Positions 1-8,930 of a stretch of DNA of 64,000 nucleotides are shown in pieces (within the stretch, counting starts at the first letter, position 1; every line of letters starts with the position of its first letter). The notes under the pieces were generated by a model. The model did no database searches and was not told the DNA's origin. It was given only the letters and a program-made list of their open reading frames with translations. This DNA is from Kocuria sp. (GTDB lineage: Bacteria; Actinomycetota; Actinomycetes; Actinomycetales; Micrococcaceae). Location of the stretch: assembly GCA_030524035.1 (NCBI GenBank), contig JAUNHG010000001.1, forward strand, positions 465,250 through 529,249. The letters are read 5' to 3'. The position numbers were made by a program, and so were the translations under genes.

Positions 1-958
1 AGACAGCGCGGAGACCTTATTTTTGTCGGTCCAAGGGCGGGTCGAATTCGCCCCGCATGTGGTGGACGACGGCACACGGTCCTGGTTGATCGTGGAAGCG
101 CATGAACTTCAGCCCTTGCATGAATGGCTCGATCGCATGCGTTTTGCGTTACGTGTTGAGGTTGTTGACCGCAGTAACGACGTCGCCGTTGTGGGAGCTG
201 TCCAAGTTCCTGAGCACGTGGAGGCAGCTTCGGCTCGTCTTGCTGCCGACCACAAGGGGCAACTGTCTGCTTCAACGGACTCGGGAGCACCATTGGTGTG
301 GGTGGATCCTTGGCCTGGCGTGGTGCATGGGGGGTGGGCGTATAGCTCAACCCCTGATCACCCTGCTCAGCACTATTCTTGGCATCAAGTGTTGGTGGCC
401 CGTGATGACCTGACGGAGATTTTCGCCGGCCCTGCTGCTGACGGTTTGGCCCTGTCGGGCATCTGGGCTGCTGAAGCTCTGCGCATCGAAGCTTGGCGGC
501 CGCGTGCAGGAACCGAGGTGGATGATCGCACGGTTCCCCATGAACTGGATTGGTTGCGCACAGCGGTCCATCTGGAAAAAGGCTGCTACAAAGGCCAGGA
601 AACGGTGGCGCGGGTGCACAATCTGGGGCACCCGCCCCGTCGCCTGACTTTCTTGGATGTGGACGGCTCCGAACACACGGTGCCACCGGCTGGTGCCGAA
701 GTGGTGTTGGATGGGCGTGTGGTAGGGCGTGTGACTGCAGCGCAGCTACACCATGAAGCAGGCCCCATAGCGCTGGCTGTCATCAAACGCGCGGTGGATC
801 CCACAGCACAGCTGACGGTGCGCGTCCCTAGATCCGATGTTGAGCCCATTGAAGACCACGCGGCGGAGCAGTGGGCGGCCACGCAGATTGTTGTGGTTCC
901 CCCGGACGCTGGGCAGACGGTCCAGCGTCCGAAAGGTTTTTTGCGAGGCCCTCGGTAA
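1..958 (+). CDS. ygfZ: YgfZ/GcvT-like folate-binding protein (5' partial)
   Basis: The reading frame is open to the left edge, so the start codon lies outside the window; the first in-frame TTG at 23 is not the true start, because upstream residues (DSAETLFL) continue the family's N-terminal strand. The protein resembles the CAF17/YgfZ tetrahydrofolate-binding family that supports assembly or repair of Fe-S enzymes in the cytoplasm. The signature K-G-C-Y-x-G-Q-E is present (KGCYKGQE, near 577-600), with the conserved Cys, followed by the R-x-HNLG-x-PPR stretch. About 318 residues are visible, close to full length. It converges with the phosphofructokinase gene, and the two stop codons sit in one shared hairpin. 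Confidence 0.85.
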   Translation, partial: DSAETLFLSVQGRVEFAPHVVDDGTRSWLIVEAHELQPLHEWLDRMRFALRVEVVDRSNDVAVVGAVQVPEHVEAASARLAADHKGQLSASTDSGAPLVWVDPWPGVVHGGWAYSSTPDHPAQHYSWHQVLVARDDLTEIFAGPAADGLALSGIWAAEALRIEAWRPRAGTEVDDRTVPHELDWLRTAVHLEKGCYKGQETVARVHNLGHPPRRLTFLDVDGSEHTVPPAGAEVVLDGRVVGRVTAAQLHHEAGPIALAVIKRAVDPTAQLTVRVPRSDVEPIEDHAAEQWAATQIVVVPPDAGQTVQRPKGFLRGPR

Positions 959-985
959 CCGCTATATCTCGGTTCAGCGGTTACC
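954..985. terminator. Bidirectional hairpin between convergent ygfZ and pfkA
   Basis: Perfect 10-bp inverted repeat GGTAACCGCT (954-963) and AGCGGTTACC (976-985) with a 12-base loop. The ygfZ stop codon (956-958) and the pfkA stop codon (981-983 on the complement) both lie in the stem arms. There is no strong U tract on either side. It probably terminates both convergent transcripts. Confidence 0.6.
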
Positions 986-2012
986 GGCCAAAAAGAATCC
1001 GGGCTTCGTTGTACCGCGCTTCCGGGACGGTTTTGAGGCCGTCCAGAGCTTCGGAAAAATCCACGTGCTCCACAGATGTTCCGCGCAGGGCCACCATTTT
1101 GCCCCAGGAACTGTTACGCACTAGGTCCACTGCCCCCATACCAAATCGGGTGGCCAGGACGCGGTCAAAACTCGTGGGTGCGCCACCGCGCTGGATGTGG
1201 CCCAAGATGGTGTTGCGGGTTTCAATCCCGGTGAGACGTTCGATTTCTCGGGTGACGTATTCGCCGATTCCGCCTAACCGAGGGCGCCCGTCGGCCTCTA
1301 GCCCTTTATCGTGCATGACCTCATCCAGGCCTTCAGGAATGAAGCCTTCGGCGACAACCACGAGGGGAGAGCGCCCACGTTCGTGGACTTCGGCCACCCA
1401 GGCAGCTACCTGATCCATGTGGACTTTTTGTTCAGGAATCAAAATGGCGTGGGCGCCGGCGGACATCCCGGAGTGCAATGCAATCCACCCGACGTGGCGC
1501 CCCATGACTTCGGCCACCATGCAACGGTGATGTGAGTTGCCAGTGGTGCGTAGCCGGTCCATGGCGTCGGTGGCGATCTGCACGGCGGTATCAAAACCAA
1601 AGGTGTAGTCGGTGGCTTGGAGGTCGTTGTCAATGGTCTTTGGTACGCCGACCACTGGCAATCCTGCGTCGGCAAGGCGCTTGGCCCCGGCTAATGTGCC
1701 TTCACCGCCAATAGCGATGATGGCATCCACCCCAAGTTTCGCAATGGTGTCGGCAATTTTTTCTGGTCCACCCTGTTCGCCGTCAAACGGGTTGGTGCGG
1801 GAGGTGCCCAAAATAGTGCCGCCAACACGGGCCAGGCCACGGACAGAGGCCCGAGGCAGGTCCATGGTGTCGCCTTCTACAACTCCACGCCAACCATCGA
1901 GGAAACCCACGAATTCGTAGTCATAGGACTTAATGCCGTGCAATACGGCGCCTCGGATCACGGCATTCAAGCCAGGGCAGTCACCACCGCTGGTTAGCAA
2001 ACCGATCTTCAT
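981..2012 (-). CDS. pfkA: 6-phosphofructokinase (ATP-dependent type, actinobacterial group)
   Basis: Phosphorylates fructose-6-phosphate to fructose-1,6-bisphosphate in glycolysis. 343 residues, matching short PFK-A enzymes. The N-terminal nucleotide loop is TSGGDCPGLNAVIRG (residues 8-21), and PKTIDND (124-130) holds the catalytic Asp128. Residues 102-106 read GGEGT: Gly105 stands where pyrophosphate-dependent enzymes carry Asp, while Lys125 is kept. This Gly/Lys pair is the pattern of actinobacterial ATP enzymes as I know the family, so ATP is the inferred phosphoryl donor. The ATG at 2012 is preceded by AAGGAG. Transcribed divergently from the PPK2 gene. Confidence 0.93.
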   Translation of the reverse strand: MKIGLLTSGGDCPGLNAVIRGAVLHGIKSYDYEFVGFLDGWRGVVEGDTMDLPRASVRGLARVGGTILGTSRTNPFDGEQGGPEKIADTIAKLGVDAIIAIGGEGTLAGAKRLADAGLPVVGVPKTIDNDLQATDYTFGFDTAVQIATDAMDRLRTTGNSHHRCMVAEVMGRHVGWIALHSGMSAGAHAILIPEQKVHMDQVAAWVAEVHERGRSPLVVVAEGFIPEGLDEVMHDKGLEADGRPRLGGIGEYVTREIERLTGIETRNTILGHIQRGGAPTSFDRVLATRFGMGAVDLVRNSSWGKMVALRGTSVEHVDFSEALDGLKTVPEARYNEARILFGR

Positions 2013-2186
2013 GTGTACTCCTTGAGGAGGTAGAGAGATTCAGAGAACAAAATCCTTAAGCTCGGCAACGAGCGCCGCTGCCTGCACCATACGCAACGAT
2101 CTGGGGTAGCAGCGGGAGCCACACTAGGATGAGGTGTGGTTCAAGGCGCCGGATTGGTGCACCGTCACGCCCAAGGAGTGGTCCAC

Positions 2187-3089
2187 ATGGCAGAAGTTCC
2201 CCAAGAGAACCTCAGAGAGTTTATCGACAAACTTGTGGAGCAGGGGTACACGGTCCAAGAAGGGCATTCGCCGGACCCAGATCTGATCGACCCCGGCGGA
2301 TCGGCCGTGGAAACGTGGCGTGAAGGGTACCCGTATGACGAACGGATGTCCCGCGAAGACTACGAGATGGAAAAGTACAAGCTCCAGATCGAATTACTCA
2401 AATTGCAATACTGGTCTCAGGACAACAATTTACGGCACATTATTGTGTTTGAGGGGCGGGACGCAGCCGGTAAAGGCGGCACCATCAAGCGTTTTATGGA
2501 GCATTTGAACCCGCGCGCTGCGCGGACAGTAGCCTTGAATGCCCCCACTGAACGTGAGCGTGGTCAATGGTACTTCCAACGTTATATTCAGCATTTCCCG
2601 ACGTTTGGGGAAATGGTCATGTTTGACCGCTCTTGGTATAACCGTGGCAACGTGGAGCGCGTCATGGGGTTCTGTACCGATGAAGAGTACGAAGTATTCA
2701 TGGATCAGGCGCCACTGTTTGAAAAGATGATCGTGGATTCCGGGATCCATTTGACCAAGTTCTGGTTTTCCGTCACACAGCACGAACAGCGCACACGATT
2801 TGCGATTCGTCAGATTGACCCTGTGCGCCGGTGGAAACTATCCCCGAATGACCTTGCTTCCCTTGATCGTTGGGATGATTACACGCTGGCCAAGGAAGAA
2901 ACTTTCCGGCGTACGGATACAGACCATGCGCCATGGATCACCATCAAGTCCAATGACAAAAAACGAGCCCGACTCAACGCCATGCGGTATTTCCTGAATC
3001 AGTTTGAGTACGAGGACAAAGACACTTCTGTGGTCCACGAACCCGACCCGTTGATTGTGCGCCGCGGCCGTGACGCCGTGGATGACTGA
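2187..3089 (+). CDS. ppk2: Polyphosphate kinase 2 family protein
   Basis: PPK2 enzymes transfer phosphate between inorganic polyphosphate and nucleotides, usually making ADP/ATP or GTP in the cytoplasm. The 300-residue protein has one PPK2 domain: Walker A GRDAAGKGG near residue 88, the TERE motif after it, and Walker B plus lid start FDRSWYNR near 145. The single domain and the ERVMGFC block fit the class I (NDP-phosphorylating) type. The start is ATG 2187, preceded by AAGGAG at 2173-2178; an upstream in-frame codon at 2136 lacks such a site. A TAGGAT at 2125-2130 could serve as -10 element. The first ~60 residues are an acidic extension. Confidence 0.9.
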   Translation: MAEVPQENLREFIDKLVEQGYTVQEGHSPDPDLIDPGGSAVETWREGYPYDERMSREDYEMEKYKLQIELLKLQYWSQDNNLRHIIVFEGRDAAGKGGTIKRFMEHLNPRAARTVALNAPTERERGQWYFQRYIQHFPTFGEMVMFDRSWYNRGNVERVMGFCTDEEYEVFMDQAPLFEKMIVDSGIHLTKFWFSVTQHEQRTRFAIRQIDPVRRWKLSPNDLASLDRWDDYTLAKEETFRRTDTDHAPWITIKSNDKKRARLNAMRYFLNQFEYEDKDTSVVHEPDPLIVRRGRDAVDD

Positions 3090-3117
3090 GTTTCAGGTTG
3101 TCAGTTGGGTGACGAGA

Positions 3118-3486
3118 TTATGCGCGATCTGCCAGTGACCAAGCTGCTGCGGCGTTAAGCCCCGTTACTGTCAGCACGGACGGCCAGGCACCGATTTTCT
3201 TGGCCAAGGGGTGGGATAGCCCAAATCCCAGCAAGTATGTACTTGCCAGAATTGTGGTGGTGATGGGCCCGCGCTTGTGCCACCAGTTATGGGCTGCTGC
3301 TGCACCAGCTGCAAACAGTACGACTCCGCCCACCGGACGCACACCGGTCCAGCGGGCCAGCCCGTAGCCACCAATGAGGCCGGCGGAGACCATCGCGGAC
3401 GTGGGGATTTGCTCGTTGGCGGCTAATGCGCCGGTATACAGATCGGTCAGATCTTCACGCAGTGTGGGTGCGGATGTGGTGGACAT
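3118..3486 (-). CDS. Small integral membrane protein of unknown function
   Basis: I do not recognise a characterised family. The 122-residue product has a soluble, acidic N-terminus (~30 residues) followed by about four hydrophobic segments (roughly 33-47, 52-68, 75-92 and 100-118) with short loops, one containing HNWWHKRG. ATG at 3486 follows GAAAGAAG at suitable distance on the minus strand. It lies downstream of the aminotransferase gene on the same strand (49-base gap) and may be cotranscribed with it. Function cannot be inferred. Confidence 0.6.
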   Translation of the reverse strand: MSTTSAPTLREDLTDLYTGALAANEQIPTSAMVSAGLIGGYGLARWTGVRPVGGVVLFAAGAAAAHNWWHKRGPITTTILASTYLLGFGLSHPLAKKIGAWPSVLTVTGLNAAAAWSLADRA

Positions 3487-3534
3487 CAAAGCTTCTTTCG
3501 TGTGAAAGGTTCGTGGATGGGGGCAGGGATTGGG

Positions 3535-4752
3535 CTAGGCCCTCGCAGATCCCAAGAACTCCTGGAGGCGTTCGATGCCTTCAGCTAAGTCAGCATCGCC
3601 CAACGCATAGGACAGCCGGAAATAACCGGAGGGGCCGAAGGCTTCACCGGGCACCAGGGCTACTTTTGTTTTGTTGAGTACCACCTGCGCCAGTTCCTCC
3701 GAACTTTGGGGGGTGTGGCCGCCAAAATTTTGGCCGATTAACGCTCTGACATCGGCGTAGGCATAAAAAGCGCCTTCAGGGGTGGGGGTTACCACGCCAT
3801 CGATGGCGTTGAGGCCCGACACTATGGCTTTCCGACGGCGGTCGAATGCTTCTTTCATGCGTTCTACGTCGTCCATGGGGCCAGTCAGGGCTGCCAGTGC
3901 CGCGCGTTGTGCGATGTTGTTAACGTTGGAGCTCAGGTGGGACTGAAGGTTTCCCGCAGCCTTGATCACGTGAGGGGAGGCAATCATCCATCCCACTCGC
4001 CACCCAGTCATGGCGTAGGTTTTGGCAACACCGTTGAGCACGATCACATTATCCGTAAGCTCCGGGCAGGCCCCGGCCACGGAGGTAAAGGGAAGACCGT
4101 CATACACCAGGTGCTGGTAGATCTCGTCCGTGATCACAGTGAGTTCATGCTGGGCAGCCCAGGTCCCCAGTGCTGTGACCTCTTCGGGGGTGAATACTGC
4201 TCCCGTGGGATTTGAAGGGGAGCAGAGCAGCAGTGTTGTGGTGCGGGGGGTCAGGTGCTCCTCGAGCATATCTGGGGTTACTTTGTAGCCCTGTTCGGGG
4301 CCCGCAAAAACCTCTATGGGGTTTCCACCTGCTAGGCGGATCGCCTCCGGGTAGGTGGTCCAGTAGGGGCTCGGGAGGAGCACGTCGTCTCCGTCATCCA
4401 CCACAGTTTGGAAGGCTTGATACACGGCTTGTTTGCCACCGTTGGTGACTAGCACGCAGGAGGGGTCCACGCTCCACCCCGAATCGCGTGCTGTGACGTC
4501 GGCAATGGCCTGGCGTAATTCCGGTAACCCGGCGGCTGGGGAGTACCGAAAATTAGCGGGGTCTTGGAGCGCTGCTGCTGCGGCTTCCACGATATGAGCG
4601 GGTGTGGAAAAGTCTGGTTCCCCGGCACCGAAGCCAATAACTGGTTCCCCAGCTGCTTTCAGTGCTTTAGCTTGAGAATCTACGGCAAGTGTTGCGGAGG
4701 GTGCGATGGCGCTGATTCTGCTGGAGATGCGGTGGGGTGTGCGCTGTGACAT
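3535..4752 (-). CDS. aspC: Pyridoxal phosphate-dependent aspartate-type aminotransferase
   Basis: Fold-type I, class I aminotransferase of 405 residues, likely transferring the amino group of aspartate (or an aromatic amino acid) to 2-oxoglutarate. Visible motifs: [10 protein letters not shown] near the N-terminus, [11 protein letters not shown] in the cofactor phosphate-binding region, [21 protein letters not shown] with the pyridine-binding Asp and Tyr, [13 protein letters not shown] with the Schiff-base Lys, and FRLSYAL with the carboxylate-binding Arg. ATG 4752 follows GGAGGAAC; a longer in-frame version from 4809 has no family counterpart in its first 19 residues. An aminotransferase next to tRNA-Trp-secE-nusG is common in actinobacteria. 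Confidence 0.88.
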   Translation of the reverse strand: MSQRTPHRISSRISAIAPSATLAVDSQAKALKAAGEPVIGFGAGEPDFSTPAHIVEAAAAALQDPANFRYSPAAGLPELRQAIADVTARDSGWSVDPSCVLVTNGGKQAVYQAFQTVVDDGDDVLLPSPYWTTYPEAIRLAGGNPIEVFAGPEQGYKVTPDMLEEHLTPRTTTLLLCSPSNPTGAVFTPEEVTALGTWAAQHELTVITDEIYQHLVYDGLPFTSVAGACPELTDNVIVLNGVAKTYAMTGWRVGWMIASPHVIKAAGNLQSHLSSNVNNIAQRAALAALTGPMDDVERMKEAFDRRRKAIVSGLNAIDGVVTPTPEGAFYAYADVRALIGQNFGGHTPQSSEELAQVVLNKTKVALVPGEAFGPSGYFRLSYALGDADLAEGIERLQEFLGSARA

Positions 4753-4933
4753 AACCTGTCTGTTCCTCCTGCTGGCCGCAGTGGTTGGATGAAATATGTT
4801 CTTGGACAATAGCGCGACTTCTGCGTCAGGTCACCCCTGTCCAATTGCTTGGCGGTGTCAGGTGTCCTATCATGTGACGCTGGTGTTCGATTGCGTCCAG
4901 ACGGCAACGTCCGAATGTTTGTGAGCACTACTT

Positions 4934-5006
4934 AGGGCAGTGGCGCAATTGGTAGCGCAGCGGTCTCCAAAACCGCAGGTTGCAGGTTCGAGTCCTGTCT
5001 GCCCTG
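4934..5006 (+). tRNA. trnW: tRNA-Trp (anticodon CCA)
   Basis: 73-base cloverleaf. Acceptor arms AGGGCAG (4934-4940) and CTGCCCT (4999-5005) with discriminator G5006; anticodon stem GCGGT/ACCGC around loop CTCCAAA, anticodon CCA at 4967-4969; T loop TTCGAGT with stem GCAGG/CCTGT. The CCA end is not encoded. It sits directly upstream of secE, the usual place in actinobacteria. Confidence 0.97.
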
Positions 5007-5047
5007 CGTCACCCGAAGGGTTACACGCAGTACCTTGAGGAGAAAGC

Positions 5048-5311
5048 ATGTCCCAGACAGTAGTCAGCGGTCACCCCAGTGGTGAGCCGGTCAAAGAACC
5101 CCGTGGGGTCTTCGGTCGGCTGATTCTGTTCCTGCGCCAAGTGTTTGCTGAACTTCGCAAGGTGCATACCCCCACACGGTCAGAACTTGTGCAGTATGTG
5201 CTGGTCGTTTTGGTGTTTGTGGCCTTCATGATGGCGCTGATTTCCTTACTGGATCTTGGTTTTGGGCAGCTGGCTATGTTGGTTTTCGGTGACGGTGCTA
5301 TCCCCAGTTAG
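5048..5311 (+). CDS. secE: Preprotein translocase subunit SecE
   Basis: Small subunit of the SecYEG channel in the cytoplasmic membrane. 87 residues, of the short single-helix type. It has an amphipathic surface helix with ELRKVHTPTRSEL (the conserved E-L-x-K-V-x-x-P-T-R-x-E motif) followed by one transmembrane helix (residues ~52-72). ATG 5048 follows TTGAGGAGAAAGC. tRNA-Trp lies 41 bases upstream and nusG 169 bases downstream. Confidence 0.95.
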   Translation: MSQTVVSGHPSGEPVKEPRGVFGRLILFLRQVFAELRKVHTPTRSELVQYVLVVLVFVAFMMALISLLDLGFGQLAMLVFGDGAIPS

Positions 5312-5480
5312 CGTGAGCTATACCCGGCAGCACCACGAGCGGGCAGTAACTGAGGCCTTTCGGGCGTCACTGTTTGGCAAACAGAACATAACAAGGGCTT
5401 TAGGCGGGTAACGCCGGGCTAACAAGGTTCCGGTATGGTCGGAGCGCTACGTAGACACAGAGGAAAGCAGGACACCTGAA

Positions 5481-6200
5481 GTGACCGAGCACCAGGCTGA
5501 GAACGAGGTAGAACTCGACGTTGATTCCCAGACCCCGTCTGCTCCAGCCACCGAGCAGCCGTCGGAGGCTGTTGATCCCCGTGCTGAATTCGCCGCAAAG
5601 CTGCGCAGACAAGAGGGTGACTGGTTTGTCATCCACACGTACGCAGGCTACGAAAATCGGGTGAAGACCAACCTGGAGACCCGCATCCAATCCTTGAATA
5701 TGGAAGATGACATTTTCCAGATCGAGGTCCCCATGGAAGAGGTTGTGGAGATCAAAAATGCGCAGCGTAAAACTGTGCGTCGTGTCCGCATTCCTGGTTA
5801 TGTATTGGTCCGTATGAATCTCACTGATGCTTCGTGGGGCGCTGTACGGCACACTCCCGGTGTCACTGGCTTTGTCGGCCAGGATGCTTACAACCCGAAT
5901 CCTTTGCGGATTGATGAGGTTGTTGACATGCTTAATCCTGTTCTGGATGCCCCGCAAGAGGTCACAGATGGCGAGGCCGTTGATGCTGCTACACCCGCTG
6001 CACCTGCTGTGGCAGCTCCCGCAGTGACTGTTGATTTTGAGGTTGGGGAGTCGGTGATTGTTAAAGAAGGCGCGTTTGCCACGTTGCCGGCCACAATTTC
6101 TGAGATCAAGGTTGAATCTCAACAATTGGTGGTTTTGGTGTCGATTTTCGAACGTGAGACTCCGGTGACTATTGCTTTTGATCAGGTGTCAAAGATCTGA
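5481..6200 (+). CDS. nusG: Transcription termination/antitermination factor NusG
   Basis: Binds RNA polymerase and links it to Rho and the ribosome. 239 residues. An acidic low-complexity N-terminal extension (~50 residues), typical of actinobacterial NusG, precedes the NGN domain ([41 protein letters not shown]). A second acidic, Ala-rich linker separates it from the KOW domain ([21 protein letters not shown]). GTG 5481 is taken as start, with AGGAAAGCAGG upstream. L11 and L1 genes follow. Confidence 0.95.
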   Translation: MTEHQAENEVELDVDSQTPSAPATEQPSEAVDPRAEFAAKLRRQEGDWFVIHTYAGYENRVKTNLETRIQSLNMEDDIFQIEVPMEEVVEIKNAQRKTVRRVRIPGYVLVRMNLTDASWGAVRHTPGVTGFVGQDAYNPNPLRIDEVVDMLNPVLDAPQEVTDGEAVDAATPAAPAVAAPAVTVDFEVGESVIVKEGAFATLPATISEIKVESQQLVVLVSIFERETPVTIAFDQVSKI

Positions 6201-6337
6201 CCCACTATATGAAGACTTCGGATCAATCTCGGGACACGCTTTGCCCGGGGCTGATTCGTTCGGTCGCCGCGCCACGGTGACCCCCCGCCGTCGTACGCTC
6301 CTGTGCGGCGGTACGTTCAGCAGAAAAGGACCATCCT

Positions 6338-6766
6338 ATGGCTCCCAAGAAGAAGGTCTCTGGCCTGATTAAGCTGCAGATTCAGGCTGGTGCCGCTAAC
6401 CCGGCTCCGCCCGTTGGCCCCGCGCTCGGTGCGCAAGGCGTCAACATTATGGAGTTCTGCAAGGCTTACAACGCTGCCACTGAATCCCAGCGTGGCAACA
6501 TCATCCCGGTGGAAATCACGGTCTACGAAGACCGCTCTTTCACCTTCATCACCAAAACTCCGCCTGCTACCCAGCTGATCAAGAAAGCTGCCGGTGTTTC
6601 AAAGGGCTCGGGTGTTCCGCATTCCCAGAAGGTCGGCAAGATCACATGGGATCAGGCGCGTGAGATCGCTACCACGAAGCAGGAAGACCTCAACGCTAAC
6701 GATATAGAGCAGGGTGCCAAGATCATCGCCGGAACAGCCCGTTCCATGGGCATTGAGGTCGAGTGA
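6338..6766 (+). CDS. rplK: 50S ribosomal protein L11
   Basis: L11 binds the GTPase-associated region of 23S rRNA, the target of thiopeptides such as thiostrepton. 142 residues, typical length. The N-terminal domain keeps the proline-rich helix region ([11 protein letters not shown], residues 21-31) where thiostrepton-resistance substitutions arise in other bacteria; it looks wild type. The C-terminal rRNA-binding domain includes [17 protein letters not shown] 6338 follows AAAAGGA. Forms an operon with rplA, and a TsnR-like methyltransferase gene lies 2.2 kb downstream. Confidence 0.98.
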   Translation: MAPKKKVSGLIKLQIQAGAANPAPPVGPALGAQGVNIMEFCKAYNAATESQRGNIIPVEITVYEDRSFTFITKTPPATQLIKKAAGVSKGSGVPHSQKVGKITWDQAREIATTKQEDLNANDIEQGAKIIAGTARSMGIEVE

Positions 6767-6877
6767 TTTTCGGGATTGTCCCGATCATTCATTCTGACCA
6801 ATAGCAGCAGACAATAACCATGTGGCAGGACCGGGCGCGGTCCGTAATGACCACAACTGCACAAGGAGAATAAGCAG

Positions 6878-7582
6878 ATGGCTCAGCGCAGCAAGGCGTA
6901 CAAAGCGGCAGCGGCCAAAATTGAAGAGGGAAAACTCTATAGCCCAGCCGAAGCCGTGGCTCTGGTGAAGGAGATCAACTCATCGAAGGCCGACGCAACC
7001 ATTGAAGTTGCTATGCGTTTGGGTGTTGACCCTCGTAAAGCCGATCAAATGGTCCGTGGCACGGTGAATTTGCCGCACGGGACCGGTAAAACCGCTCGTG
7101 TCGTGGTTTTCGCTCAGGGCGACAAGGCAGCCGCAGCGGAAGCTGCCGGTGCTGATTTCGTGGGTTCGGATGATCTCATTGCCAAGGTTGCCGGTGGCTG
7201 GACTGATTTTGATGCCGCCGTGGCCACACCGGACATGATGGGCAAGGTAGGTCGTCTGGGTAAGGTTTTGGGTCCCCGTAACCTGATGCCAAACCCCAAA
7301 ACTGGCACCGTGACCATGGATGTGACGAAAGCGGTTGAGGATATTAAGGGCGGCAAGATCGACTTCCGTGTTGATAAGCACGCTAACCTCCACTTCATCA
7401 TTGGCAAGTCCTCGTTTGATCAGACAGCTCTGGCCGAGAACTTTGGTGCGGCTCTGGAGGAAGTGCTCCGTCTTAAGCCGACTTCGTCCAAGGGGCGTTA
7501 TGTTGCCAAGATGACGTTGTCTTCCACCTTTGGTCCCGGTGTTCCGGTGGATCCGAATGCCACGGAGGTTTCTGTAGGCTGA
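6878..7582 (+). CDS. rplA: 50S ribosomal protein L1
   Basis: L1-stalk protein that helps deacylated tRNA leave the E site and often represses its own operon. 234 residues, normal length. Contains [22 protein letters not shown] near the N-terminus and [21 protein letters not shown] in domain II (split here only by being quoted in part). ATG 6878 follows AAGGAGAATAAGCAG. A hairpin 36 bases after the stop ends the rplK-rplA unit. Confidence 0.98.
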   Translation: MAQRSKAYKAAAAKIEEGKLYSPAEAVALVKEINSSKADATIEVAMRLGVDPRKADQMVRGTVNLPHGTGKTARVVVFAQGDKAAAAEAAGADFVGSDDLIAKVAGGWTDFDAAVATPDMMGKVGRLGKVLGPRNLMPNPKTGTVTMDVTKAVEDIKGGKIDFRVDKHANLHFIIGKSSFDQTALAENFGAALEEVLRLKPTSSKGRYVAKMTLSSTFGPGVPVDPNATEVSVG

Positions 7583-7617
7583 CCTTCCGGGTTGTGGGCA
7601 GATGCCTCGAACATTTC

Positions 7618-7659
7618 CAACAAGCGGTCCCATGATGTAACCATCGGGGCCGCTTGTTG
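7618..7659 (+). terminator. rplA: Hairpin after rplK-rplA
   Basis: Inverted repeat CAACAAGCGGTCCC (7618-7631) and GGGGCCGCTTGTTG (7646-7659): 14 pairs with one G-U and a 14-base loop. Only a weak U-containing tail follows. The position just after rplA fits a transcription terminator, separating the L11-L1 operon from the GNAT gene. Confidence 0.7.
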
Positions 7660-7754
7660 CTGTATAGACAGTGATGTTCGGCGTTCCCTGTTGTCCGGTA
7701 TGTGTGGGCGCTACTGTGGTGAATTCAGGCTGGTTTTCTCCCGAAAGGTCTGCT

Positions 7755-8906
7755 GTGAATGTTCTGCGGCCCGTAGCCATACAACAGGTGCGTATTCCTG
7801 AAGTCTTTGACCGCGAGGCAGCAGGGGTCCTTGAAGAAATCGCTGATCTCGTTCGACGTTCCCGGGCGTCCGTGTGGGGAACAACGGACCTGGCGAATGA
7901 CGCGGAAGGGATCTTTAAAGATCTGCATGACCCCTGGGAGCGGGTGGTGCTCCTGACCGCGCGCACAGATTGCGGATTGGTGGGGCGTGCCGAAGTGCGG
8001 TTGCCACTGATTGTGGAAACACGTAGCGCACATATTTTTCTCACGGTAGATCCTGAACATGAGTCTGAGGGTGTGGGGGCAGATTTACTGGCTGCAGCTG
8101 AGGCGGTTGCTCAGGCAGAAGCTCGTCGTGTGATTGTGATTCACTCGGAACACCCAGGCCCACAAGACATTCAAGGGGACGGGCGGATTGGTTCTGGTAC
8201 TGACATGCTGCCCATTGTTGACCCCGATGCTTGGGTGCGTGCAGCAGACCAGTCGGGGCGTCTACCGGTGTCCAACCGTCAAACACGTTTTGCCGCGCGG
8301 TTTGGGTATGAATTGCAGACGGTGAGCGATGTTAGCCGAATTACGGTTCCCCTTGACGAACAGCAGCGTCGGAGTCTTATGGCAGAAGTAGAAACTTATG
8401 ATGGCGCCGAGAACTACCGGACACACACCTGGGTGGGGTCGTCCCCTGATAACTGGTTAGATTCTTTAGCTCGATTGCATGAACGTATTCCATCGGATTC
8501 GTTTGTTCCGCCGCGACTGTGGGACCCGGAGCCATGGGATCCGGAACGAGCGCGGCGTACGGAGCTGTTGCGGGCGGATAACGGGGATATATCGCTGATG
8601 TCCGTGGTGGAGCATGTACCGTCGGAACAACTCGTGGGTATGACTGAGCTGGTTTTGCCCGGGCCAAAGGCCACCATATGTTTTCAGGACGAAACCGTGG
8701 TGTTACGGGAACACCGGGGGCGTAGGCTGGGGCTGCGGCTCAAGTTAGCTAATTTGGATCTTTTGGCGCTTCAGGCTCCCGGCGTGGAGTCGGTGTATGT
8801 GTGGACCCACAGCGGTAATACCCAGATGAATCGAGTTAATCGGAGTGTGGGGGCAAAAGTCCTGGGCCGTTCTGCCGTGTGGTCCCGGCGTGTTGGACTT
8901 GAGTAA
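7755..8906 (+). CDS. GNAT-fold acetyltransferase-like protein, two lobes
   Basis: 383 residues from GTG 7755, which is preceded by GAAAGG at 7743-7748; the frame runs further upstream but without a ribosome site. Length and two similar halves suggest a tandem GNAT architecture, as in mycothiol-synthase-like proteins. The first half has HIFLTVDPEHESEGVGADL (a V-x-P-E-x-x-x-x-G-x-G acetyl-CoA loop, degenerate) and the second half has VVLREHRGRRLGLRLK (an R-x-x-G-x-G/A-type loop) followed by the late WTHSGNTQMNRVNRSVGA strand-helix. The second lobe looks catalytically competent. The substrate is unknown. The methyltransferase gene follows after 24 bases, so the two are probably cotranscribed. 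Confidence 0.75.
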   Translation: MNVLRPVAIQQVRIPEVFDREAAGVLEEIADLVRRSRASVWGTTDLANDAEGIFKDLHDPWERVVLLTARTDCGLVGRAEVRLPLIVETRSAHIFLTVDPEHESEGVGADLLAAAEAVAQAEARRVIVIHSEHPGPQDIQGDGRIGSGTDMLPIVDPDAWVRAADQSGRLPVSNRQTRFAARFGYELQTVSDVSRITVPLDEQQRRSLMAEVETYDGAENYRTHTWVGSSPDNWLDSLARLHERIPSDSFVPPRLWDPEPWDPERARRTELLRADNGDISLMSVVEHVPSEQLVGMTELVLPGPKATICFQDETVVLREHRGRRLGLRLKLANLDLLALQAPGVESVYVWTHSGNTQMNRVNRSVGAKVLGRSAVWSRRVGLE

Positions 8907-8930
8907 CTATTCCGGTGACAGGAGGACATC

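Noticed and set aside
6980-8044. 354-codon minus-strand frame opposite rplA and the GNAT gene
   Set aside because: It is the antisense of a confident ribosomal gene; long antisense frames are expected at this GC content and codon bias.
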